From positions 1-64,000 of the forward strand of contig NZ_BDBT01000020.1 of assembly GCF_001613125.1 (NCBI RefSeq): DNA of 64,000 nucleotides. Direction: 5' to 3'. This stretch comes from Nocardia shimofusensis NBRC 100134 (GTDB taxonomy: Bacteria > Actinomycetota > Actinomycetes > Mycobacteriales > Mycobacteriaceae). A model generated the notes under the pieces. That model did not search any database. It was not told where the DNA came from and saw nothing but the letters and a program-made list of their open reading frames with translations. This document shows positions 56,126-64,000 of this stretch, one piece after another. Position 1 is the first letter of the stretch. Each line of letters starts with the position of its first letter. Position numbers and translations under genes: made by a program.

Positions 56126-58180
56126 ATGAGAAAAGCGTTCCGGATCACGGTGGCCGGTATGGCGGCCGCGCTGATCCTGCCGTTCCTCGGTGCGGGCGGT
56201 GCGACGGCCGGGCCGTTGCCGACAGGTCCCGACGGCGGCGCCGCCGGGCAGGCATGGGCGGCCACCCACGACGGCCCGCAGACCTACCCGAACATCCATA
56301 TCACCTGGGATGTGCCGATCACCATGAGTGACGGCACGGTGCTCAAAGCGAATCTCTACCGTCCGGCAGACGTTTTCGGCCTTCCCGCCCCGATCGCCGC
56401 GCCCACGGTGGTCAACATGACCCCCTACACCAAGCTGGTCTCCAACCTCGCCGACCACGCGAGCGAGGTGCCCGGCCTGTCCGACGCGATGATCGGCCTC
56501 GCCCGCGAGATCGACATGACCGGCACACCGCTGTCGGGCGTCACCGATCTCACCAAGGCGCTCGGCGGCGGTGCGCTGCGCAACTTCTCGGTGGATCGCA
56601 GCCTGGTGCGCAGCGGCTACACGCAGCTGGTGGTCGACGTGCGCGGCACCGGGTTCTCCCAGGGCGAGTGGGACATGCTGCGCGACCGCGAGCAGCGCGA
56701 CACCGTCGAGGTGATCGACTGGGCCTCCCGCCAGCCGTGGTCCAACGGGCGCGTCGGCATGTCCGGCATCTCCTATTCCGCGATCAATCAGGTGCAGGCC
56801 GCGGAGAAGGCGCCGCCCGCGCTGCAGGCCATCTTCCCGATCGTGCCGGGCAGTGATCTGATCAACGACGTGCTCGCCCCCGGCGGCGGCTTCGGCATGA
56901 ACTTCATCCCGCTGTGGCTGACCGCGATCAACTCGCTCAAGTGGATTCCGGACGTGCAGTCGCTGGTCACCGGCAATTTCGATCAGCAGTGGCTGACCGA
57001 CCGGATGGACTCGCCGCTGACCTACATGGACGTGTTCCTCAACGCCTACAGCCAGACCCGCGTCGAGGATCTGGACCCGCGGGTGCGCAGCCTGCTCTCG
57101 GCCGACAGCCCCGAACGCGCCGCGTGGCTGGGCGATCCGAGCCGGATCACCATCCCGACCTTCGTGGTCGGCGGCTGGCACGATCTGTTCACCTACTCGC
57201 AGTCCCAGATCTACAACCAGATCGCGGTCGCGCCCGGCCAGAAGCAATTGCTGATGGGCAACACCTACCACCTGAACTCCGGCGCCGAGTCGGGCAAGCC
57301 CGGCCTGCCGCCGCGGCTGGACGTGCTGCAGCGCGCGTGGTTCGACCGCTGGCTCAAGGACATCGACAACGGCATCGATCGCTACGGCCCGGTGACGCTG
57401 CGCGAGCAGGGTGGCGGCTGGATCACCCGCGCGGGCTTCGGTGACTCCGCGCCCGTCCAGGAGGCCGCCGAGCACCGGCGGATGTACCTGTCGGGCACGC
57501 CGAGCGGCACCGCGCACAGCGTGTACGACGGCTCGCTGCTGGCGAGCGAGGACGGCAGCACCCAGCGGCTCACCGTCGCTCCGGGTCTCACCGGCCTGTG
57601 CTCCAACGACGCCGGACAGGCCACGGCGGGCGTGCTCGCCGCGATCGACGCCTGCGGCGCGGACGCGCGCATCCACGAGACCAACGGGCTGACCTTCACC
57701 AGCGCGCCGGTGGCGGAGGCGACGGAGATCTCCGGTCCGGTGGCGATCCGGCTGAACACCGTGCACGACGCGGTCGACGGCTACTGGTCGGTGACGATCA
57801 ACGACGTCGCCCCGGACGGTCGCTCCACGGTGTTGTCCTCGGGGCAGCTGGCGGCCTCGCTGAGCGAGATCGACGAATCGCGCAGCAGCCGCTCGGCCAA
57901 CGGCGACTACACCGATCCGCGGCCGGTCGCCTCGCTGGAGAACCGGAAGCTGGTGACGCCGGGCGAGGCGGTCACCCTCGACATCGCGCTGCCCGCGACC
58001 CATGCGGTGCTGAAGCCGGGACACCGGCTGCGCGTGGACGTGTTCGCGGGCAATTTCCCCAAGGGTCTGCCGATCCTGACGATGCTGGCCGACACCGGTC
58101 TCAAACCGCAGCATCTGCAGCTGGATCCGAACCGGCCGAGCTTCGTCAACGTCCCGGTACGGGGCAACCCCGGCTGGTGA
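56126..58180 (+). CDS. secreted CocE/NonD-family hydrolase (X-Pro dipeptidyl-peptidase S15 fold)
   Basis: A 684-residue exported hydrolase. The signal peptide is at residues 1-28 (MRKAFRITVAGMAAALILPF and GGATAG). The S15 domain has the nucleophile in GMSGISYSAINQ (Ser near 216) and the Asp in GGWHDLFTYSQ. The C-terminal jelly-roll domain follows, with LPATHAVLKPGHRLRVDVFAGNFP. Such enzymes cleave esters or peptides outside the cell. ATG at 56126 follows GGAGAGGTGG. A perfect palindrome terminates it. It is an insertion between gpmA and senX3 relative to mycobacteria. Confidence 0.9.
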   Translation: MRKAFRITVAGMAAALILPFLGAGGATAGPLPTGPDGGAAGQAWAATHDGPQTYPNIHITWDVPITMSDGTVLKANLYRPADVFGLPAPIAAPTVVNMTPYTKLVSNLADHASEVPGLSDAMIGLAREIDMTGTPLSGVTDLTKALGGGALRNFSVDRSLVRSGYTQLVVDVRGTGFSQGEWDMLRDREQRDTVEVIDWASRQPWSNGRVGMSGISYSAINQVQAAEKAPPALQAIFPIVPGSDLINDVLAPGGGFGMNFIPLWLTAINSLKWIPDVQSLVTGNFDQQWLTDRMDSPLTYMDVFLNAYSQTRVEDLDPRVRSLLSADSPERAAWLGDPSRITIPTFVVGGWHDLFTYSQSQIYNQIAVAPGQKQLLMGNTYHLNSGAESGKPGLPPRLDVLQRAWFDRWLKDIDNGIDRYGPVTLREQGGGWITRAGFGDSAPVQEAAEHRRMYLSGTPSGTAHSVYDGSLLASEDGSTQRLTVAPGLTGLCSNDAGQATAGVLAAIDACGADARIHETNGLTFTSAPVAEATEISGPVAIRLNTVHDAVDGYWSVTINDVAPDGRSTVLSSGQLAASLSEIDESRSSRSANGDYTDPRPVASLENRKLVTPGEAVTLDIALPATHAVLKPGHRLRVDVFAGNFPKGLPILTMLADTGLKPQHLQLDPNRPSFVNVPVRGNPGW

Positions 58181-58186
58181 TCGGAT

Positions 58187-58220
58187 GTTCGCCAGGCGTG
58201 TCATGACACGCCTGGCGAAC
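58187..58220. terminator. 34-bp perfect palindrome after the hydrolase
   Basis: A perfect palindrome, 17-bp arms with no loop base as DNA, starting six bases after the stop. As RNA the arms would form a long stem with a 4-6 nt loop. No T-run follows. Probably a terminator, possibly acting in both directions. Confidence 0.6.
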
Positions 58221-58311
58221 AATGCGTTAACACCCGGCCAACGCGGCTGAAATCGCCTGTGACCTGCGTGGAACTTCACGAACCCGGCGTTGTCCTCGGC
58301 GTCGGCGACCG

Positions 58312-58317
58312 TACGAT
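58312..58317 (+). promoter_or_regulatory. candidate -10 box for leaderless senX3
   Basis: TACGAT is six bases before GTG at 58324. Confidence 0.5.
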
Positions 58318-58323
58318 TCAAGT

Positions 58324-59559
58324 GTGAGTGTCGCGCAGTCCGTTGTTCTGGCAGTCCTCGCGGCTGTCGCTGGACTGGCCGTCGGTGGGCTGCTCGTGCC
58401 GTATGTCAACGCCCGGCTGGCGGCCCGCAGGCAGGTCGACACCGGGCTGACCATGTCGCAGGTGCTCGACCTGATCGTGCTCGCCTCCGAGAGCGGCATC
58501 GCCGTCGTCGACCGCTACCGCGACGTGGTGCTGGTGAACCCGCGCGCCGAGGAACTCGGGCTGGTCCGCAACCGGTTGCTCGACGAGCGCGCCTGGGCGG
58601 CGGTGGAGAAGGTGCTCGCCACCGGCGAGTCCGCGGAGTTCGACCTCACCGCCAAGAACCCGCTGCCCGGCCGCAGCCGCATCGCCGTGCGCGGCGTCGC
58701 CCGGCCTCTGTCGCAGGAGGAGACCGGCTTCACCGTCCTGTTCGCCGACGACGACTCCGAGCAGGCCCGCATGGAGGCCACCCGGCGGGACTTCGTCGCC
58801 AATGTCAGCCACGAGCTCAAGACCCCGGTCGGAGCGATGAGCCTGCTGGCCGAGGCGATGCTGGAGTCGGCCGACGATCCCGAGGCGGTCCGGCACTTCG
58901 GCAAACGAGTGCTCGGCGAATCCCGCAGGCTCGGCAAGATGGTCACCGAGCTGATCGCGCTGTCGCGATTGCAGGGCGCGGAGAAGCTGCCCGAGCTCGA
59001 GGTCGTCGATGTCGACACCGTCGTCATGCAGGCCGTGGATCGTTCCCGCACCGCCGCCGAGGCCGCGGGTATCACCGTCAGTACCGACCGGCCCAGCGGG
59101 CTGGAAGTGCTCGGCGACGAGACGCTGCTGGTCACCGCGCTGTCCAATCTGGTCGAGAACGCGATCGCCTACTCACCCAGCGGCTCGCACGTCTCGGTGA
59201 GCCGGGCGCTGCGCGGGCAGTATGTGGCCATGTCGGTCACCGACCGCGGCATCGGCATCGCCAAAGAAGACCAGGAAAGAGTGTTCGAACGGTTCTTCCG
59301 CTCCGACAAGGCGCGCTCGCGCTCGACCGGCGGCACGGGTCTCGGCCTGGCCATCGTCAAGCACGTCGCGGCCAACCACAACGGCGAGATCGCCCTGTGG
59401 AGCAAGTTGGGCACCGGTTCGACGTTCACCCTGCGCATACCCGCTCATCTCGAAGCCGGCCTCGACGAGGAATCCGACGGCGCCGAGACGAGTACGAAGG
59501 AAAACGCGCCGCGTCCGCAGGGACCGGGCAGACCGAATGGTGTGGAGGCACGCAGATGA
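58324..59559 (+). CDS. senX3: phosphate-responsive sensor histidine kinase
   Basis: A 411-residue sensor. One membrane span near residues 5-27, a PAS-like domain (about 45-145), then the phospho-acceptor H163 in FVANVSHELKTPVG, and the ATPase domain with NLVENAIAYSP, DRGIGIAKED and GGTGLGLAIVKHV. The C-terminal tail is polar. SenX3 phosphorylates RegX3 under phosphate limitation. It overlaps regX3 by 4 bp (ATGA). GTG at 58324 is supported by the -10 box. Confidence 0.96.
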   Translation: MSVAQSVVLAVLAAVAGLAVGGLLVPYVNARLAARRQVDTGLTMSQVLDLIVLASESGIAVVDRYRDVVLVNPRAEELGLVRNRLLDERAWAAVEKVLATGESAEFDLTAKNPLPGRSRIAVRGVARPLSQEETGFTVLFADDDSEQARMEATRRDFVANVSHELKTPVGAMSLLAEAMLESADDPEAVRHFGKRVLGESRRLGKMVTELIALSRLQGAEKLPELEVVDVDTVVMQAVDRSRTAAEAAGITVSTDRPSGLEVLGDETLLVTALSNLVENAIAYSPSGSHVSVSRALRGQYVAMSVTDRGIGIAKEDQERVFERFFRSDKARSRSTGGTGLGLAIVKHVAANHNGEIALWSKLGTGSTFTLRIPAHLEAGLDEESDGAETSTKENAPRPQGPGRPNGVEARR

Positions 59560-60245
59560 CGAGAGTTCTGATCGTCGAGGATGAGGAGTCGCTGGCCGAC
59601 CCGCTCGCGTTCCTGCTGCGTAAGGAGGGATTCGAGGTCACCGTCGCCGGTGACGGTCCGTCCGCGCTGGCCGAATTCGACCGTTCCGGCGCCGATATCG
59701 TGCTGCTCGACCTCATGCTGCCCGGCATGAGCGGCACGGACGTGTGCAAGCAGCTGCGCACTCGCAGCGGCGTGCCGGTCATCATGGTGACCGCGCGTGA
59801 CAGCGAGATCGACAAAGTCGTCGGGCTGGAACTGGGCGCCGACGACTACGTCACCAAGCCGTACTCCGCGCGCGAGCTCATCGCCCGCATCCGCGCGGTG
59901 CTGCGCCGCGGCGCGGGCGAGGATCTCGAGGGCAACGGCGAGAGCGGCGTGCTGGAGGCGGGCCCGGTGCGCATGGATGTCGACCGGCACACCGTGCTGG
60001 TCAACGGCAGCCCGGTCACGCTGCCGCTCAAGGAGTTCGACCTGCTGGAGTACCTGCTGCGCAACTCCGGCCGGGTGCTCACCCGCGGCCAGCTGATCGA
60101 CCGGGTCTGGGGCGCGGACTACGTGGGCGACACCAAGACCCTCGACGTGCACGTCAAGCGCCTGCGCTCGAAGATCGAGGCCGACCCGGCCAAGCCGGAG
60201 CACCTGGTGACGGTGCGCGGTCTCGGCTACAAGCTCGAGGCCTGA
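59556..60245 (+). CDS. regX3: phosphate-responsive response regulator
   Basis: A 229-residue OmpR/PhoB-type regulator. Acidic pocket EDE at residues 8-10, phospho-acceptor D52 (LLDLMLPG), switch Lys in VTKPYSARE near residue 100, and a winged helix from about 130 with LRNSGRVLTRGQLIDRVWG and TLDVHVKRLRSKIE. A GGAGG ribosome-binding site lies inside senX3. It would regulate phosphate uptake genes and, in mycobacteria, ESX-5. Confidence 0.97.
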   Translation: MTRVLIVEDEESLADPLAFLLRKEGFEVTVAGDGPSALAEFDRSGADIVLLDLMLPGMSGTDVCKQLRTRSGVPVIMVTARDSEIDKVVGLELGADDYVTKPYSARELIARIRAVLRRGAGEDLEGNGESGVLEAGPVRMDVDRHTVLVNGSPVTLPLKEFDLLEYLLRNSGRVLTRGQLIDRVWGADYVGDTKTLDVHVKRLRSKIEADPAKPEHLVTVRGLGYKLEA

Positions 60246-60359
60246 GCGCCCGGAAACCGGTCGGCCCCCGAACGCGGGAAGCATTCGAGGGCCGTGTGGT
60301 GTTCAGTGGTGATGTTCGAGGGGCGGGGCCGCTCTCGGGGAGAGGCTGCCGGTTCCGGG

Positions 60360-60692
60360 TCAGGGCAGGTAGTACCAGGTGGGGCCGAGGCCCGGCAGAT
60401 CGGTAAGGCGCAGGGTGATCCAGCCCAGGTCGTCTTCCTGCTGGCAGTCGTAGTACGGCACCGCGGCGCCGTCGCCGCGGCAGGCGATCGTCCGGGAGAC
60501 ACCGTAGGGGCTCATGATGAGGTTCTTGCCCTGGGCCTTCGCCTCGAGCGCCGCGGGATCGAGCGCGTCGACGAAGGTGGCGGTGACATCCGAGTACCGG
60601 GTGGGATCGGCGGCGGGTTCGGCGTGCGCGCCGCCTGCGGCGGCCAGCACCGTGCCCGCGGCGAGCGACGCGACGATCAGAGCTTTCCTCAT
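60360..60692 (-). CDS. small secreted protein, unknown function
   Basis: A 110-residue protein. Residues 1-24 form a signal peptide (MRKALIVASLAAGTVLAAAG, cleavage after AHA). The mature part is about 85 residues with two cysteines (TIACRGDG and YDCQQED) that could form a disulfide. It resembles no family I can name. It is convergent with regX3. ATG at 60692 starts the signal peptide. Confidence 0.7.
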   Translation of the reverse strand: MRKALIVASLAAGTVLAAAGGAHAEPAADPTRYSDVTATFVDALDPAALEAKAQGKNLIMSPYGVSRTIACRGDGAAVPYYDCQQEDDLGWITLRLTDLPGLGPTWYYLP

Positions 60693-60845
60693 GACCCACA
60701 GACAACCACACGCCGGGCGGATTGCCACTCGGCGGGACGCGTTGTACGCGCGATGTTCAGGGCTTCTTCATCGAACTCGGGCCGAGCGAAACGCGCGGGG
60801 GAGGGCGGGGCCGCCGTGCGGCCGGACGGGTCGCCGCGCGGCGGG

Positions 60846-61706
60846 TCAGGACTGTTCGGCCGCGCGTGCGGCGTGCACGGTGGCCGGGTGCACGGCGACC
60901 AGGCCGAGGCCCTCGCGCCTGCGGCAGTGCCTGGCCAGTTCCTCGTAGGCGGGCGCGCCGAGCAGTTCGGTGAGCTCGGGGCCGTAGGACTGCCAGACCG
61001 GCCGCGTGCCGACGTGCGCGTCCGGTGATCCCGAGCAGTACCAGTCCAGATCCGCGCCGCCGGGGCCCCAGCCGCGCCGGTCGTACTCGGTGACGACGGT
61101 CCGCAGGATCTGGACGCCGTCGGGCCGGTCCACCCACTCCTGGGTGCGTCGGATCGGCAACTGCCAGCACACATCCGGCTTCACCGTGTGTGGAGGCAGA
61201 TCGCGGCGCAGCGCAATGGTGTGCAGCGCGCAGCCGACCCCGCCTTCGAATCCGGGGCGGTTGAGGAACACGCACGCGCCCTCGTAGCGGCGGGTACGCA
61301 GGGCAGGTTCGTCGTCGAGTTCGTCGAGTTCGAGATAGCCCTTCTTGGTGAGCTTGCCCTTGTCGTCACGAGCCTGGTCCATCAGCTGCCAGTCCTGCGG
61401 TGTGAGCATTTTCACAGCGTCGCGCAGACGTTGCTGGTCTTCCTTGTCGGAGAGGAAAGCGCCGTGCGAGCAACACCCGTCGTCGGGGCGATCGGCCAGG
61501 ATGCCCTGGCAGGCGGGGGTGCCGAAGACACACGTCCAGCGCGACAGCAGCCAGGTCAGGTCCGCGACGATCAGGTGTTCTTCGTCCGCGGGGTCGAGGA
61601 ATTCGATCCATTCGCGCGGAAAATCCAGATCCACCTCGGGGGCCGGGGTGATCTTGTCTGCTGGTCGGGGCCGGGTCGGGCTGTCGGCCGATGCGCCTAC
61701 CGTCAC
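60846..61706 (-). CDS. conserved Cys-rich protein (Rv0495c-like)
   Basis: A 286-residue conserved actinobacterial protein. The cysteines cluster in WTCVFGTPACQGIL, DDGCCSHGAF and GCALH, and TVKPDVCWQLP follows, a pattern that suggests metal binding. Its function is unknown. It is divergent from ppx, as Rv0495c is from Rv0496. GTG at 61706 is the start that opens the conserved region; a TAGCGT -10-like box sits eight bases upstream on that strand. Confidence 0.85.
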   Translation of the reverse strand: MTVGASADSPTRPRPADKITPAPEVDLDFPREWIEFLDPADEEHLIVADLTWLLSRWTCVFGTPACQGILADRPDDGCCSHGAFLSDKEDQQRLRDAVKMLTPQDWQLMDQARDDKGKLTKKGYLELDELDDEPALRTRRYEGACVFLNRPGFEGGVGCALHTIALRRDLPPHTVKPDVCWQLPIRRTQEWVDRPDGVQILRTVVTEYDRRGWGPGGADLDWYCSGSPDAHVGTRPVWQSYGPELTELLGAPAYEELARHCRRREGLGLVAVHPATVHAARAAEQS

Positions 61707-61760
61707 GGTCTGTGACGCTAACAGTTCCCCTCGCCCGCACGTAACCGCTGGTCGACCCAG

Positions 61761-61766
61761 TAACGT
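61761..61766 (+). promoter_or_regulatory. candidate -10 box for leaderless ppx
   Basis: TAACGT is six bases before GTG at 61773. Confidence 0.5.
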
Positions 61767-61772
61767 ATTCGT

Positions 61773-62798
61773 GTGCGCCTTGGGGTACTCGACGTCGGAA
61801 GCAATACCGTCCACCTGCTCGTCGTGGACGCGCATCGCGGTGGCCACCCCATGCCGATGAGTTCGACTAAAGCCACTTTGCGGCTGTCGGAGAACATGGA
61901 CGACGACGGTTGCCTGACCGAAGCCGGCGCCCAGCGGCTGATCTCGACGGTGGACGAATTCGCCAGCATCGCCGAGACCTCGCAATGCGAAGAACTCATG
62001 CCGTTCGCGACCTCCGCGCTGCGCGACGCGACCAACTCCGAGGAAGTGCTCGAGCGGGTACGCACCGAGACCGGGGTGCGATTGCAGATCCTCAGCGGTG
62101 AGGACGAGGCGCGGCTGACCTTCCTCGCCGTGCGGCGCTGGTACGGCTGGAGCGCCGGCCGCATTCTCAACATCGATATCGGCGGCGGCTCGCTGGAACT
62201 GACCTCCGGCGGCGACGAGGACCCCGATGTGGCGCTGTCGCTGCAACTCGGCGCGGGCAGGCTGACCAGGCAGTGGCTGCGCGAGGACCCGCCGGGCAAG
62301 CGCCGGATCGCGGTCCTGCGCGACTGGCTCGACGCCGAACTGGTCGTGCCGAGCAAACAGGTGATGGGCGCGGGCCTGCCCGACCTGGCCGTGGGCACCT
62401 CGAAAACCTTCCGATCGCTGGCCAGGCTGACCGGCGCGGCTCCATCGGGCGCGGGACCCAGGGTGCGACGTACACTGACCAGTTCAGGCCTGCGTCAGTT
62501 GATCGCGTTCATCTCCCGGATGACGGCGTCGGACCGGGCGGAATTGGAAGGCGTGAGTGCGGATCGGTCGCAACAGTTGGTAGCTGGGGCGCTGGTCGCG
62601 GAGGCGAGTATGCGGGCGTTGTCGCTGGACAGCATCGAAATCTGTCCCTGGGCGATGCGCGAAGGGCTGATCCTGCGCAAACTGGATACCGATACCAACG
62701 GTGGCCCGGTGGTCGCGGTGCCCGGCGCGATGATCAACACGGTGCCACTGTCCGAGGGTGACGGCGCGAAATCGGGTCCGATCGAAACGGTGTCGTAA
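61773..62798 (+). CDS. ppx: exopolyphosphatase, Ppx/GppA family
   Basis: A 341-residue Ppx/GppA phosphatase of the short single-module type. LGVLDVGSNTVHLLVVDA is the phosphate-1 loop, and ILNIDIGGGSLELTSG the phosphate-2 loop. M. tuberculosis Rv0496 (Ppx1) degrades short-chain polyphosphate and is the direct counterpart. The next gene starts immediately after its stop. GTG at 61773 is favoured by the -10 box. Confidence 0.94.
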   Translation: MRLGVLDVGSNTVHLLVVDAHRGGHPMPMSSTKATLRLSENMDDDGCLTEAGAQRLISTVDEFASIAETSQCEELMPFATSALRDATNSEEVLERVRTETGVRLQILSGEDEARLTFLAVRRWYGWSAGRILNIDIGGGSLELTSGGDEDPDVALSLQLGAGRLTRQWLREDPPGKRRIAVLRDWLDAELVVPSKQVMGAGLPDLAVGTSKTFRSLARLTGAAPSGAGPRVRRTLTSSGLRQLIAFISRMTASDRAELEGVSADRSQQLVAGALVAEASMRALSLDSIEICPWAMREGLILRKLDTDTNGGPVVAVPGAMINTVPLSEGDGAKSGPIETVS

Positions 62799-64000
62799 AT
62801 GAGCGAGGATTCCAAGCAGTTGTCGGTGGCCGAACTGCTGGCGCGCAACGGCCAGCAGGGGTCGTCCTCCGGCGGCGGCAGGCGAAGGCGCGGTGGTCGC
62901 GGTATCTCGGTGGCCGAACTGACCGGCGACCTACCGGTGATCCGCGACGGCGGTGCGCACTCGGCCCCCGACGCGGAGGCGGCCCACGAACCGGCCGAAT
63001 CGCCCGGCGATTCGCCGATGTCGGGTCCGATCACCCGCTACGACCCGCTGGCCCCGGCCACCTCCGCGCCCCCGGCTCCCGCCGCCAGGCACGGCGTCCC
63101 CGGATCGGACGACGACCCGGCTGCCGCCCCCGCGCCGTCCACCGGCCGCAGCGGACGTAGGCGCAAGCTCGACCCCGACGACAACGCCACGGTCATCGTC
63201 GGGCGCCCGACCGCCGGGGTCGGCCCGGCCTCCTTCGCGGCCCCGCCGCAAGCCTTCGAGCCCCCGGCTCCGCCGAGCTTCGAGCCGCCGGCTCCACCGA
63301 GCTTCGAGCCCCCGGCTCCACCGAGCTTCGAGCCCGCGAACTCCCAGCCGCTGCCTGCGCCACGGGCTTTCGAGCCGCCTGCCCCGCCCGCGGCCCCCGC
63401 CCCGGTCCCGCTCGCGCCCCCGCCCCAGGCCGGTCCGACGCAGAGCGCCGACCGTCCCGGTCCCGACAGCGGCCGCCTCAGCCGTGCCGATCGCCGGCGC
63501 GCCGCCGAGGTCACCGAGATCTATCCCGCCCCCATCGCTCCCGCCGACGAGCCGAGCCCGCCCGCCACCGGCTGGGCGCCGCCACCGCCGGACTTCGGCC
63601 CCGCGCCGCGGCCGCTGTCGCCGATGCCGCCGCGCCCCGGTCCGGATGCGCGGGCACCCGAGCCCCCCGCGCGGGGGCGCGGCGGCCTGCCCGCCTGGTC
63701 GGCCCGCAGGCGTAATTCGGCCGCCCCGCCCGGACCACCCGCGCCCGCCGGACCTCCCGGATCGCCTGTGCCGCACGGGGCTCCGGCGCCGGAATCCGGC
63801 GCCATCCCCACCCAGGCGTGGAGTCTGGCCAGCCAGGACCAGCAACTGCTCTCCGGTCAGACCGTCGCGGGCGACCTGCTGCGCGACGGCGCCGAGCGGG
63901 CCGACGCGGCCCGCCGGGCCGGCCGCGAGCAGCGGCGATCGGCACCCGCGTTCGGCCCTCCGCCCCCCGGATTCGGCGGTCCGCCCTCGTTCGAGAAGGA
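62799..64000 (+). CDS. Pro-rich protein, Rv0497-like, 3' end beyond window
   Basis: An open frame of 400 codons with no stop before the window ends. ATG at 62799 directly follows the ppx stop (TAA then ATG), so it is co-transcribed. LSVAELLARNG and ISVAELTGDLP near residues 8-45 are a repeated SVAEL motif found at the N-terminus of mycobacterial Rv0497. The rest is a long Pro/Ala/Gly-rich disordered region with SFEPPAPP repeats and basic patches (GRSGRRRKL; RADRRRAAEVTEIYP). A membrane span would be expected further on. Probably cytoplasmic before that, linked to cell envelope or regulation; function unknown. Confidence 0.8.
   Translation, partial: MSEDSKQLSVAELLARNGQQGSSSGGGRRRRGGRGISVAELTGDLPVIRDGGAHSAPDAEAAHEPAESPGDSPMSGPITRYDPLAPATSAPPAPAARHGVPGSDDDPAAAPAPSTGRSGRRRKLDPDDNATVIVGRPTAGVGPASFAAPPQAFEPPAPPSFEPPAPPSFEPPAPPSFEPANSQPLPAPRAFEPPAPPAAPAPVPLAPPPQAGPTQSADRPGPDSGRLSRADRRRAAEVTEIYPAPIAPADEPSPPATGWAPPPPDFGPAPRPLSPMPPRPGPDARAPEPPARGRGGLPAWSARRRNSAAPPGPPAPAGPPGSPVPHGAPAPESGAIPTQAWSLASQDQQLLSGQTVAGDLLRDGAERADAARRAGREQRRSAPAFGPPPPGFGGPPSFEK
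63252..63338 (+). repeat. 24-bp tandem repeat encoding SFEPPAPP
   Basis: A degenerate first copy (AFEPPAPP) and two full 24-bp copies, then a partial fourth ending FEPAN. The unit is AGCTTCGAGCCNCCGGCTCC plus four bases. Confidence 0.8.

Noticed and set aside
56018..58321. A 767-codon minus-strand open frame opposite the CocE-like hydrolase
   Set aside because: Mirror frame again; it runs through the terminator and palindrome and has no recognisable motif.
58221..58323. RegX3/PhoB box in the senX3 upstream region
   Set aside because: TTCACG and GTGACC fragments are present, but no properly spaced direct repeat like the known GTTCACC tandem could be found.

Overview
The window is about 70% GC, densely packed, and uses many GTG starts. 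It carries a mycothiol gene (mshA), an hbhA-like gene, an EspG-type type VII secretion cassette and long stretches of gene order shared with Mycobacterium tuberculosis. This points to a member of the Mycobacteriales, most likely Nocardia or a close relative. That placement is inference from gene content, not from a marker gene. No rRNA, tRNA, insertion sequence or CRISPR array was seen.

Layout. 1-4.6 kb: the end of an ATP-dependent DNA ligase, a pitA phosphate-transport trio (the order seen at Rv0545c-Rv0543c) and a PfkB-family sugar kinase. 4.7-19.4 kb: a purine-degradation locus. On the minus strand are xdhC and a molybdopterin nucleotidyltransferase. On the plus strand are a UraD-UraH fusion, uricase and an 8-oxoguanine deaminase-like enzyme, then (after a 4-kb block of unrelated genes) a two-gene xanthine dehydrogenase and a DUF6986 aldolase. 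Together these could take xanthine and 8-oxoguanine through urate to allantoin. The interrupting block (10.1-14.2 kb) holds an oxidoreductase, a VapBC toxin-antitoxin pair, an FMN reductase and an MFS exporter.

19.4-26.5 kb: a small kinase, a secreted lipase, isocitrate lyase (aceA) with a rich upstream control region, fadB2, and a full-length MetE-like protein that has lost three of the four zinc ligands. 26.5-38.3 kb: an accessory segment with an AI-2E permease, alcohol dehydrogenase, trypsin-like protease, DsbA/VKOR pair, second-type LexA, PPK2, an EspC-like/PPE-like/EspG cassette, a saccharopine-dehydrogenase-like reductase and an ABC1 kinase.

38.3-64 kb: the order closely follows M. tuberculosis Rv0472c-Rv0497 (TetR, DUF445, XRE regulator, hbhA, DUF2516, deoC, DUF2993, DUF2505, murB, SDR, mshA, YbjN, gpmA, senX3-regX3, Rv0495c-like, ppx, Rv0497-like), with local insertions such as purU, a GNAT, a lone AbiEi-like protein and a ROK kinase. 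This part serves cell-wall synthesis, mycothiol synthesis, phosphate sensing and polyphosphate turnover.

Many genes start 6-7 nt after a TANNNT -10 box, which suggests leaderless transcripts; this was used to choose several starts.
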